Shown: one piece after another, positions 44,453-52,882 of the stretch
Numbering within the stretch: position 1 is the stretch's first letter
Layout of the letters: every line of letters begins with the position of its first letter
DNA from: Anaerolineales bacterium UBA2181
GTDB lineage: Bacteria; Chloroflexota; Anaerolineae; Promineifilales; UBA4811
Length of the DNA stretch: 64,000 bases
NCBI GenBank assembly: GCA_002328075.1
Contig: DCVT01000020.1
Span: 1 to 64,000, forward strand
Reading direction: 5' to 3'
Notes under the pieces: generated by a model
Databases searched by the model: none
What the model saw: only the letters and a program-made list of their open reading frames with translations
What the model was told of the DNA's origin: nothing
Position numbers and translations under genes: made by a program

Positions 44453-45903
44453 AACCTAACATGCTCCTCGAGCGCCACCGTGATCTCCGGCAGCCCCCGG
44501 AACACCGCTCGCAACGCCGTAGCCGAACCCACACGTAGCTCCTTCGCTCACGGTACTCCCTCAAAATGATGCGCTGCGCAGCCACCTGGCACAGCTACCC
44601 TCCGGCAATCCGATGACAGCACCCCACATTCCTGCAAGACCATCCGTGTCTGCACCTCCTCCGTCGCCCACTCCGCCTCCTTTGCTCTCAAGATCCCTCG
44701 GCGGATGCACCGCACCATCATGCTCCGAGACCGACTCCGCCACCGCATGTGTGCCACCCAGTGGGCATCCTTGGGTAAGTCCGCTCCGCCTTGACGGTCC
44801 ACCTGCCCCTCCATCACGGGTATCCCGTGATGTGGGTGTCCACAGCGATCTCGGATGGCCTGGCATCCCTGCAACTATGAGCCTTTCATCACCGATCTCG
44901 TCTGGCCGGGCTTCACGCGCGGCCACCCAAGACCGCGTCGGGTTCTGCCCCGGCACACGGAGCGTGCGGTCGATCCCGGTGATCATGACGTCATCGAGTC
45001 CGCGTCGATTGGCCTGGGCGGGTCACAGATTCGTGCGGACCGTCGGGATTGCTGGTGACAGCAACGGGCTGGTTGCTCCACACCGACATGGTTTCGCCTG
45101 GGGACCATTGTGAATCCTTACCGCCGAGCTGTCAAATCCTGCAGGTCGTTACCCGGGGACTATCCGGCGCCACCGGGTAACGCGGGACGAGCGTCGCCAG
45201 GTGGCCTTGCGTCCCGGTCCGTTTGGCGGTCGGGCTGCCGGAAGGCAGCGACGGCGGCCGGCAGCCGCACGTGGACGGGTGAAGGACCTGAGCGACTCGT
45301 AGCGCCGTTGTTGCACCTCTGGCCGACGATCAGCATCCGAGGTCAACGTCACCGGTTATGGGAGCAACGCAAACATGTCGTCTTCCGCGGGCAGGCCCAA
45401 TGCCGGCGGCGGCACGGATTGCCAACCGAACATATGCGGCCGTTGTTCTCGGTTGGCTCTGAAGGCTGAGGTGGGGTGCCGCGGGAAAAGGGCATCCACC
45501 TGGCCGGCAAGATCGTCCTGGGCCCCCCGATGGGGGGCAAGCAATCCGTAATCTTTCGCGTCGCAAGCTGTTGCATGCGTGCCCCCGGCGAGTCAGCTAA
45601 GTTTGTGGAACGCCGCTGACAACTCGCGGCGGAACTGCCTGCGGTGAGCTTTTCCCAGTGTCACATCCACCTGGTGGAAAGCGGTCACCGCCTGACTGCC
45701 GGCGACGCCCTCAAGTCCGATGAGCTGCCCCGAGCCCACCGCGGCCGGCCGCATGGCGCTGGCGGCCGCTCCGCTGCTCCGATCTGCCCAAGGACACCCG
45801 GCCGATCCATGGTGGTTCGACCTGGAATACGCCGGCCAGACGCTCCAGTCACGCGGCGGCAACGACCGGTGAATCGGTCGGATTTGCCGGAGCTACCCGT
45901 CCC
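44453..45903. other. Degraded stretch, no gene supported
   Basis: 1.45 kb. Leftward text such as ATALRAVFRGLPEITVALEE near 44470 and AKEAEWATEEVQTRMVLQEC near 44650 looks protein-like but changes frame repeatedly. Near 45510 KGIHLAGKIVLGPPMGGKQS, and near 45810 PADPWWFDLEYAGQTLQSRG, are similar orphans. I recognise no family. Confidence 0.4.
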
Positions 45904-46932
45904 ATGAGGATCGATCTAGAGGCCCATTTTGTCATCGCCGCCTACGTCAGGGCGATGGAGGAGCGCGCTGCGCCTCCGCGCTACCTGCTCGATCGGCGGA
46001 CCGGGCGCTGACGGCTGTACTACTCGGAAGACGTAGGCGAGCCGCTGGAGGATGCCCTTCTCGGCAAGCTGCTCGGAGTCGGTGAAGGTCGGATCGGGCA
46101 GATGGATGCGGCCGGAATCGACGTCCAGGTGCTCAGCCTGACCGCGCCAGGGGTCGAGCATTTCGAGCCGGCAGCCGGCACCAGTTTGGCCCAGGCGGTC
46201 AACGACGAGCTGGCTGAGGTGATCGAGCGCCATCCGGGCCGCTTCCTGGGGCTGGCTTCCCTGGCGCCCCAGGCGCCGCAAACCGCCGCCGATGAGCTGG
46301 AGCGAGCGGTCAAGTCCCTGGGATTTGTCGGCTGGAAGACGCACGCCAACTACCGCGGCAGCCATCTGGACGACGAGCAGTACTGGCCGATTCTCGAAAG
46401 GGCGGCCGAGCTGGGCGTGCCGATCTTTCTCCATCCAACCGCGCCTGCCTGGCCGGCGTTGGCCAAGTACGGCTTTGCCCTGGCTGGTGCGCCTTTTGGC
46501 TTTGGCATCGAGATCTCTGTCTGCATGATGCGCCTGATCTACAGCGGGATATTCGACCGCTTTCCGGCGCTCAAGATCATCCCAGGTCACCTGGGCGAGG
46601 GCGTCCCCTTCCTGATGCAGCGCATCGATTTCGCCTATGTCCGGCCTTGGTTTGACCCGGCTGCCAGGCCCCCCCTGAGGAAAAAGCCCAGCGACTATCT
46701 AAAAGAAAACGTGTTGGTCGCCACCAGCGGGAACTACCTCCCGGCCGCATTCGCGTGCACCCGCGAGGCGAGCGGCATCGACCGGATCCTTCTGGGGACC
46801 GATTCTCCCTACGAAGACTCGCAAGAGTGCGTGCATTTCCTGGACGCGTTGGGCTTGCCCAAAGGGGACAGGCAGAAGATTGACTACCTGAACTTTGCCC
46901 GGCTACGTGTGGAGAGGAGGGCCGACAACTGA
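45904..46932 (+). pseudogene. ACMSD-type amidohydrolase with one in-frame TGA
   Basis: 343 codons in one frame: MRIDLEAHFVIAAYVRAMEE, then at codon 36 TGA (46009-46011), and RLYYSEDVGEPLEDALLGKL, IGQMDAAGIDVQVLSLTAPG, VGWKTHANYRGSHLDDEQYW, PIFLHPTAPAWPALAKYGFA, KIIPGHLGEGVPFLMQRID and LGTDSPYEDSQECVHFLDAL. These are motifs of metal-dependent decarboxylase/hydrolases of the amidohydrolase_2 family. The N-terminal metal motif here reads E-A-H. Translation could restart at ATG 46102, but that would lose the first barrel strand. Real mutation or assembly error. Confidence 0.8.
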
Positions 46933-47298
46933 AGCACCGACGCTCCTGATAACCTCGTCCAACCCAGTACGAAAAGCTCAGGGTAGGCCGCTGACGATCG
47001 AAACGCGTCTCTTGCGTGGCTCGGCACCTGTGCGCTATTGCGCTGGTCGCCCGGCATTCGATCGAAACCATCGTCCGAACAGATGCCCTTGCGCGACTGG
47101 TGCGCGCCCCGTCAGCTCGCTCTGACCCATCGGGCGCTGCCGGAGAGTGTCCCCGTAGATTGAATCGGATGCCAACTGGGCAATCCCGCGGTGGCGACAG
47201 AGCCGGGCTGCAGCCATTTGCCGAAATCGGCTATAATACCGTTGCTCGACAGGGTCACGTTCTGCCGACCCTTGGTGATGACGGCCGGAGGCAGCGCT
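46933..47298. other. Intergenic; -10 box of the kinase gene
   Basis: No gene. TATAAT at 47232-47237 is a perfect -10, 62 bases before the kinase start; the -35 is weak. GGAGG at 47286-47290 is the ribosome site. Confidence 0.45.
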
Positions 47299-50200
47299 AT
47301 GGGCAGTCTCAAGGAGAGCCTTTTCGTCCTACCCGCACTCCTGCTCCTGACGGGCCTGGGCGCGCTCCGGCCCGACCCGGTCGCTGCGCAGGTGCTGCGC
47401 TTCACCCGCCTGACCACCGAGGACGGCATCGCCCACGACACGGTCCACTGCATCCTGCAAGACGACCAGGGCTTTCTCTGGTTCGGCACCCAGAACGGTC
47501 TCAACCGGTACGACGGCTACACCTTTACCGTCTACCGGCATCGGTATGCCGACCCCACGTCGCTCGCCGACAGCACGGTCACCGCCGTTTACCAGGATTC
47601 GGCCGGCCTGCTCTGGGTCGGCACGGTGGTCGGGCTGGACAGTCTCGATCGGGCCACCGGGCAGTTCCACCACCACTTGTCGGTAAGCGAGTCGGTGAGC
47701 ATCGTCCTGGAGGACAACGCGGGCAACCTGTGGATCGGTTCGCACGGCGGAGGGCTGTTTCGGCTGGACCGGGCGAACGGCGAGGCGGTCCAGTATCGGC
47801 ACGATCCGGCCTCGGCCGGGACCCTGAGTGACGACAACGTCACCGCCATCCACCAGGACAGTGAGGGTACGTTGTGGGTGGGCACCTGGAACGGGCTGAA
47901 CGCGCTCGATCCGATCACCGGCCAGATCAACCGCTATCACGCCGATCCGGACGACCCGGCAAGCCTCAGTCACGACTGGGTGACAGCGATCCTCGAGGAG
48001 CGCACCGGCGCCCCGGCGACCGGCTCGCGTCCAGTGTTGTGGGTGGGAACCGGGAGCGACGACACCCCCGAGGTCGGGGGGCTGAATCGCCTGGAGGTGG
48101 CGACGGGCCGTTTCACCCGCTACTTGCACGACCCGGACGATCGGCACAGCCTGGGACACAACCAGGTCACCGCGCTCTATCAGGATCGTGACGGCGCCCT
48201 CTGGGTCGGCACCGAGGCCGGACTCGATCTCTGGGAACCTGCCGGCGGCCGTTTTGTCCACCATGCCCACGACCCCCTGGACTTGCACAGCCTGGGCCGC
48301 GGCCGGGTGAGCGTCATCAGCCAGGACCGCAGCGGCACCCTCTGGTTTGCCACCCGGGACGGAGGGGTCAGCGCGTACGCGACGGCCAAGGACCGGTTTG
48401 CGCGCTACCAGCCGGATCCGCTTGATCCCGACAGCCTCAGCGGCGCGTCGATCGGCGCTCTCTACCTGGACCACGAAGGCATCCTCTGGATCGGCGTTCG
48501 CGGTGGCGGCCTCAACCGGCTGGATCGCGCCACCGGCCAATACACCCACTATCTCCACGACCCGAACGATCCTGACTCGCTGGGGGCGGACACGGTGACC
48601 GCGCTCCTGGAGGACCGCGAAGGTGTGCTGTGGGTGGGAACCTCGGATGGCCTGGATCGACTGGTGCTGAGCCGGTTCCAGGGCCCGGATGGCGACGGCG
48701 CACAGTTCACCCATTACGTCCACGATCCGGCCGACCCCAACAGCCTCTGCCCGGGTCCGGTCAAGGTGATCGCCGAGGACCGGGACGGCGTGCTGTGGGT
48801 CGGCACCGAAGAGCCGGGCACGCTCGGACGCTTCTCCCGCGCCGATGAGTCGTTCTTCTGCTACCAGCACGACCCGGCCGACCCGGATGGTTGGCCCGAC
48901 ACCTACGGGGTGAGGGCGCTCTACCCAGACCGGATGGGCGACGCTTCGACGGGTTCAGGGGCGGCCCTCTGGCTGGGCACCTACGACGGCCTGATCCGTC
49001 TCGACCCCGCTACCGGGACCCTCCGGCGGTACCTCCACGATCCGGTTGATCCTTCCAGCCTTATTCACGATTTCGTCTGGTCCCTCTACCAGGATCGAGC
49101 GGGCGCGCTCTGGATCGGCACCCACGGCGGGCTCCATCGGCTCGACCCGACCAGCGGGCAGCTCACACTCTACACCACCGAGGACGGCCTGCCCAACGAT
49201 GCCGTGTCGGCGATCTACCAGGATGGACAAGGCGCCCTCTGGCTGGGCACCATCGGCGGCGGCGTATCCCGGTTCGATCCCGCTTCGGGCGCCATCAGGA
49301 ATTATGATGTGAGCGACGGGCTGCCCAGCAACTCGGTGCTCATCGGCGCCCATCATCAGAGCGCCGACGGAGAGATCTTTCTGGGCGGTCCGAATGGCTT
49401 TACCGCCTTTTTTCCGGCCGACATTCGGGACAATCCGACGCTGCCGCCCGTTCGGCTGACCGCGTTTCGCAAGTTTGATCAGGTGGTCGAGTTCGACACC
49501 GACCTGGCCGAGCTCGAGTACATCACCCTCACCTACCGGGACAACTTTTTTGCACTGGAATTCGCCGCCCTGGATTTCACCGACCCGTCCAAGAACCAAT
49601 ATGCCTACCAGTTGGAAGGGTTTGACCAGGATTGGATCTACTGCGGTACGCGACGATATGCGGGGTACACCAACGTGCCGCCCGGCGAGTACACCTTCCA
49701 TGTGAAGGGGAGCAACAACGACGGCATCTGGAACGAGGCCGGGCAGAGTGTGAGAATCGTCGTTGCGCCGGCTTTTTGGCAGACCGGCTGGTTCCGGCTG
49801 CTGGCATTGGCTCTGGTCTTGGGCGTCGTCGCCGTCATCATCCGCCGGCGACTGCAATGGGTCGCCGTCCTGCGCGAGAGCGAGGAGCGGTTCCGGGCGT
49901 TGTTCGAGAGCGCCCCGCTGTCGGTGTTGGAGCTCGATGTGGGCCAGAGCCCGCCGCAGGTGCTACGCGCCAACCAGCGATCAGAGAATCTCTTTGGCTG
50001 GCCGGCGGCGGAACTGGAGACGGTGGGGGCGGAGCGGATCCTGGCGGCGCCCGCGCTGGAGTGGACGGCCAACTCGCTCCGCGCCGGCCAGACCGCCACT
50101 ACCGAGTCCACCGGCCTGCGCCGAGATGGGGGCGAGTTTCCGGTCCGCATCTGCGCTACCCGCGAGCCGCGCTGGGGCCGCGTGATCCTGGTCCTGGAGG

Positions 50201-50874
50201 ATATCACCGCTGAACGCGAGCGCCGGTCGGAGGAAGAGGCTATCGCTGAGGAACGCCGGCGCATCGCCCGCGAGATTCACGATGGGTTGGCTCAGGACCT
50301 GGCCGGGCTGCGACTCCAGGTGCCGTTCTGGCACAAGCTGGTGGATGAAGCGCCGGCGCGGATGCACGCGGAACTGGACGGCTTGCACACGCTGCTGGGC
50401 GAGCAGATCCGCCAGGCCCGCCGATCGATTTTCGCCTTGCGGCCCGTAGAACTGGATGAACAAGGCTTCTGGCCAGCGCTGCGCCAATTCGTCCGGGAGT
50501 TCGGAGAGCAGTACCAGCTGCACGTTGACCTGAGAATCGACGGCCCGACGGAGTGGTTGCCGGCCTATCTGGAACTCGCACTCTTTCGCGTCATCCAGGA
50601 GTCGCTGAACAACGTCGGCAAACACGCTCAGGCCGGCATGGTCTGGATCGAGCTCGATCTTCAATCCGGCACGGCGCTGACGTTGCGGGTCCGTGACGAC
50701 GGCGTGGGTTTTGATCCGGCGACGCTCAGCGACGCCGGCCTACCGGGCCATTTTGGCTTGAAACAGATACGCGAGCGGGTCGAGTATCTGCATGGCGATT
50801 TTTGCCTGCACACCCGCCCGGGGGGAGGGACGGAGATAGCTGTGGTGTTGCCCGTGGGAACGAGCAAAACGTAA
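47299..50874 (+). CDS. Beta-propeller hybrid-type sensor histidine kinase
   Basis: 1191 residues. Signal peptide (LFVLPALLLLTGLGALRPDP, AAQ). About 14 Reg_prop blades of the form LWVGTxxGLNRLDxATGQ..RYxHDPxDPxSL form two extracellular propellers (30-700). Then Y_Y_Y domain (YAYQLEGFDQDWIYCGTRRY, GEYTFHVKGSNNDGIWNEAG), one TM (WFRLLALALVLGVVAVII), a PAS domain, HisKA_3 with H994 in RRIAREIHDGLAQDLAG, and HATPase (QESLNNVGKHAQ, VRDDGVGFD, GHFGLKQIRERVEYL). ATG 47299 has GGAGG 8 bases upstream. In Bacteroidetes such sensors often detect polysaccharide fragments. The LuxR-type regulator at 51527 is the likely partner; the glycosidase at 43031 is a possible target. Confidence 0.93.
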   Translation: MGSLKESLFVLPALLLLTGLGALRPDPVAAQVLRFTRLTTEDGIAHDTVHCILQDDQGFLWFGTQNGLNRYDGYTFTVYRHRYADPTSLADSTVTAVYQDSAGLLWVGTVVGLDSLDRATGQFHHHLSVSESVSIVLEDNAGNLWIGSHGGGLFRLDRANGEAVQYRHDPASAGTLSDDNVTAIHQDSEGTLWVGTWNGLNALDPITGQINRYHADPDDPASLSHDWVTAILEERTGAPATGSRPVLWVGTGSDDTPEVGGLNRLEVATGRFTRYLHDPDDRHSLGHNQVTALYQDRDGALWVGTEAGLDLWEPAGGRFVHHAHDPLDLHSLGRGRVSVISQDRSGTLWFATRDGGVSAYATAKDRFARYQPDPLDPDSLSGASIGALYLDHEGILWIGVRGGGLNRLDRATGQYTHYLHDPNDPDSLGADTVTALLEDREGVLWVGTSDGLDRLVLSRFQGPDGDGAQFTHYVHDPADPNSLCPGPVKVIAEDRDGVLWVGTEEPGTLGRFSRADESFFCYQHDPADPDGWPDTYGVRALYPDRMGDASTGSGAALWLGTYDGLIRLDPATGTLRRYLHDPVDPSSLIHDFVWSLYQDRAGALWIGTHGGLHRLDPTSGQLTLYTTEDGLPNDAVSAIYQDGQGALWLGTIGGGVSRFDPASGAIRNYDVSDGLPSNSVLIGAHHQSADGEIFLGGPNGFTAFFPADIRDNPTLPPVRLTAFRKFDQVVEFDTDLAELEYITLTYRDNFFALEFAALDFTDPSKNQYAYQLEGFDQDWIYCGTRRYAGYTNVPPGEYTFHVKGSNNDGIWNEAGQSVRIVVAPAFWQTGWFRLLALALVLGVVAVIIRRRLQWVAVLRESEERFRALFESAPLSVLELDVGQSPPQVLRANQRSENLFGWPAAELETVGAERILAAPALEWTANSLRAGQTATTESTGLRRDGGEFPVRICATREPRWGRVILVLEDITAERERRSEEEAIAEERRRIAREIHDGLAQDLAGLRLQVPFWHKLVDEAPARMHAELDGLHTLLGEQIRQARRSIFALRPVELDEQGFWPALRQFVREFGEQYQLHVDLRIDGPTEWLPAYLELALFRVIQESLNNVGKHAQAGMVWIELDLQSGTALTLRVRDDGVGFDPATLSDAGLPGHFGLKQIRERVEYLHGDFCLHTRPGGGTEIAVVLPVGTSKT

Positions 50875-50875
50875 G

Positions 50876-51487
50876 ACGTGAAACGTAAAACGAAAAACGT
50901 AGTTCGTAAGACGTAGTTCGTAAGAAGTGAAACGTAAAGCAAGGGGCAAGGTGGACGGTGATGGAGCGGCCGGCGAGCTACGAGGAGTGGGAGAGGACGG
51001 TGCCGGCGGCGATTGCGGAGGATTCGCTCTGGCAGATGAGAGCATACCGGATTGCTCTGTTTCTGTCTGACCTGGGCTGGCAGGATGCCACCAGGCTCGC
51101 GGGGGACCGTCGCGCGGTCGGCCTTGCGGACCAACCGGTTCGCTCCCTGGGCTCGGTGGGCGCCAACCTGGCCGAGGGGTACTCCCGCGGCACGGGAAAG
51201 GATCGAGCGCGGCTTTACGAGTACGCCCAGGGTTCGGCCCGGGAAAGCCGTGACTGGTGCTACCGGGCGCAGTACATCCTCGGGGAAGCGGTGCTGCACC
51301 ATCGCCTCGACCTGTTGACCGAGGTGATCCGCCTGCTGCTGACGATGGTTCCTCAGCAGCGCGGCCGGGTGCTGCGTGAACCAAGACCCGCTTACCAGGC
51401 CGACCCTGCCGCGCCCGCCCTGCCGCCCGACGACCCCGCCCCACCCGTCTTGAGCCAACCCGTTCCGTGTTAGCTTACGTTTCACGT
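50876..51487. repeat. 11-bp inverted repeats flanking the S23 gene
   Basis: ACGTGAAACGT at 50876-50886 and ACGTTTCACGT at 51477-51487 are exact reverse complements. Both lie in longer stretches of a loose unit (cgtaaaacg, gaaacgtaaa) repeated six to eight times on the left and three times on the right. They enclose only the S23 gene, between kinase and response regulator. Confidence 0.7.
50961..51473 (+). CDS. S23 ribosomal/four-helix-bundle protein
   Basis: 170 residues. Family motif ANLAEGYSRGTGKDRARLYE then YAQGSARESRDWCYRAQYIL, with helices on both sides; the C-terminal tail is Pro-rich. The family was first seen in intervening sequences of 23S rRNA and is now found free-standing in many bacteria, function unknown. 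It lies 86 bases after the kinase and 53 before the response regulator, flanked by inverted repeats, which suggests an inserted module. Confidence 0.85.
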   Translation: MERPASYEEWERTVPAAIAEDSLWQMRAYRIALFLSDLGWQDATRLAGDRRAVGLADQPVRSLGSVGANLAEGYSRGTGKDRARLYEYAQGSARESRDWCYRAQYILGEAVLHHRLDLLTEVIRLLLTMVPQQRGRVLREPRPAYQADPAAPALPPDDPAPPVLSQPVPC

Positions 51488-51526
51488 TTTACGTTTTATG
51501 CCTTATCCCGATCGCCAGGAGTAACC

Positions 51527-52192
51527 ATGTCACCACCTATCCGCCTCCTCATCGCCGATGATCACCGCCTGTTCCGCCAAGGGTTGTGCTACGTCTGCAC
51601 GGCCGGCGGCTTTGACGTCGTGGGACAGGCCGGGAACGGCCAGGAGGCGGTCGAGCTGGCCGGCCGCCTGAAACCCGACGTCGTGTTGATGGATGTCCAG
51701 ATGCCGGTATTGGACGGCGTGCAGGCCACCGCGCTTATCACCCGCGAGACCCCCACCACGCGGGTGATCATCCTGACCATGTACCGGCAGGACCAGTACG
51801 TCTTTGAGGCGATAAAGGCCGGGGCGCGCGGTTACCTGCTCAAGGATATCGACGAGCGGGAGCTGCTGGAGGCGATTCGCGCTGTGCATCGGGGGGAGGC
51901 GCTGATCAATCCTACCCTGGCGGCACGCCTCTTGGAGGAGTTTCGCAGCCTCAGCCAGACCGCCGGCCGCGGAGAGCCATTGGAGACGCTGACCCCGGGT
52001 GAGATGGATGTCTTGCGCATGGTGGCACACGGGGAGGATAACAGGACCATCGCCGACCGGCTGGCTCTCTCAGAGAGAACCGTCGCCAACCGGCTCAGCG
52101 AGGTCTATCAGAAGCTGCACGTCAACAACCGCACCCAGGCAGCGCTGATGGCGCTGCGCCGGGGGTGGGCGTCGCTCGACCCAGAAGAGTGA
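51527..52192 (+). CDS. NarL/LuxR-type response regulator
   Basis: 221 residues from ATG 51527 with AGGAG upstream. Receiver domain with IADDHRLFRQGL, phospho-acceptor D56 in VVLMDVQMP, T/K positions (ILTMYRQ, LLKDIDEREL), then a LuxR HTH (TPGEMDVLRMVAHGEDNRTI, ADRLALSERTVANRLSEVYQ, KLHVNNRTQAALMA). The probable partner of the HisKA_3 kinase at 47299, since this kinase type pairs with NarL regulators. A terminator follows. Confidence 0.94.
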   Translation: MSPPIRLLIADDHRLFRQGLCYVCTAGGFDVVGQAGNGQEAVELAGRLKPDVVLMDVQMPVLDGVQATALITRETPTTRVIILTMYRQDQYVFEAIKAGARGYLLKDIDERELLEAIRAVHRGEALINPTLAARLLEEFRSLSQTAGRGEPLETLTPGEMDVLRMVAHGEDNRTIADRLALSERTVANRLSEVYQKLHVNNRTQAALMALRRGWASLDPEE

Positions 52193-52220
52193 CGCGACCC
52201 TTTCCCTCCACCTAGAGAAC

Positions 52221-52250
52221 AAGTGCCTTCTTCGGAAGGTACTTTTTTCT
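52221..52250 (+). terminator. Terminator with TTCG tetraloop
   Basis: AAGTGCCTTC, loop TTCG, GAAGGTACTT (one G-T pair), then TTTTCTTCT. Located 29 bases after the response regulator stop. Confidence 0.85.
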
Positions 52251-52319
52251 TCTGCCGGGTGAGCTTTTTCCCTTGTCCCCGGGGGCGGGTCGTGCCATGC
52301 TGGCTATGATTCCTCCCTG

Positions 52320-52796
52320 ATGTTGTTGGAGCAAGAGTTGAGTCAGTCGATCAGGTTGGCTCTGGTGGACCAGGACGGCGAGTTCCGGCAGACGATCCAC
52401 GAGTCACTTGAGGGCGCCGTCGACGTGACGATTGTGGGGCAAGCGGGCGACGCGGGTCAACTGCTGACGCTGGTGGGCAGTTCGCGCCCAGATGTGGTAC
52501 TGCTGGATCTCGCGACGTTGCACGCCCACGGTCTGCAGGTATTGGCTCAGTTGGGCGTGCAGTTCCCCCATGTCGGGACGATTGTGCTGCACGCGCCAGG
52601 CCAGGGTCCGCTGGTGCTGGAGGCGCTGCAGCAGGGCGCGTTGGGCCATCTGGCGAAGGACAAGGCGGGGCGGGAGAAGATCGTTGCTGCGATTCGGGCG
52701 GTGAGCCGGCAAGAAGCGGTGCTGAGCCCGGATATTGCCGGGCAGGTGCTGGACAACGTGGTGTCGCTGGCGGAGCGTCAACTGCCGCGGCCGTGA
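52320..52796 (+). CDS. Stand-alone receiver-domain protein
   Basis: 158 residues. Receiver fold: SIRLALVDQDGEFRQTIHES (acidic pair D-Q-D), D63 in DVVLLDLATLHAHGLQVL, IVLHAPGQGPLVLEALQQGA, GHLAKDKAGREKIVAAIRAV. The ending resembles the linker of NarL regulators but the HTH is missing, so it is probably a regulator that lost its output domain or a phosphate sink. TATGAT (52305-52310) lies 9 bases before ATG and no ribosome site is seen, so the transcript may be leaderless. Confidence 0.75.
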   Translation: MLLEQELSQSIRLALVDQDGEFRQTIHESLEGAVDVTIVGQAGDAGQLLTLVGSSRPDVVLLDLATLHAHGLQVLAQLGVQFPHVGTIVLHAPGQGPLVLEALQQGALGHLAKDKAGREKIVAAIRAVSRQEAVLSPDIAGQVLDNVVSLAERQLPRP

Positions 52797-52882
52797 GGGA
52801 TGCGCCAAGGCAACGCTGTTTATCAGATGGGTGGTGAGGATCCAGGGTGATTGAAGCCCTGGGGTTGCAGAGGAGGAGGACA

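Noticed and set aside
44548..44986. Minus-strand frames of 108 and 141 codons near 44.7 kb
   Set aside because: Two overlapping frames with low-complexity GG/R text and no family likeness; treated as degraded DNA.
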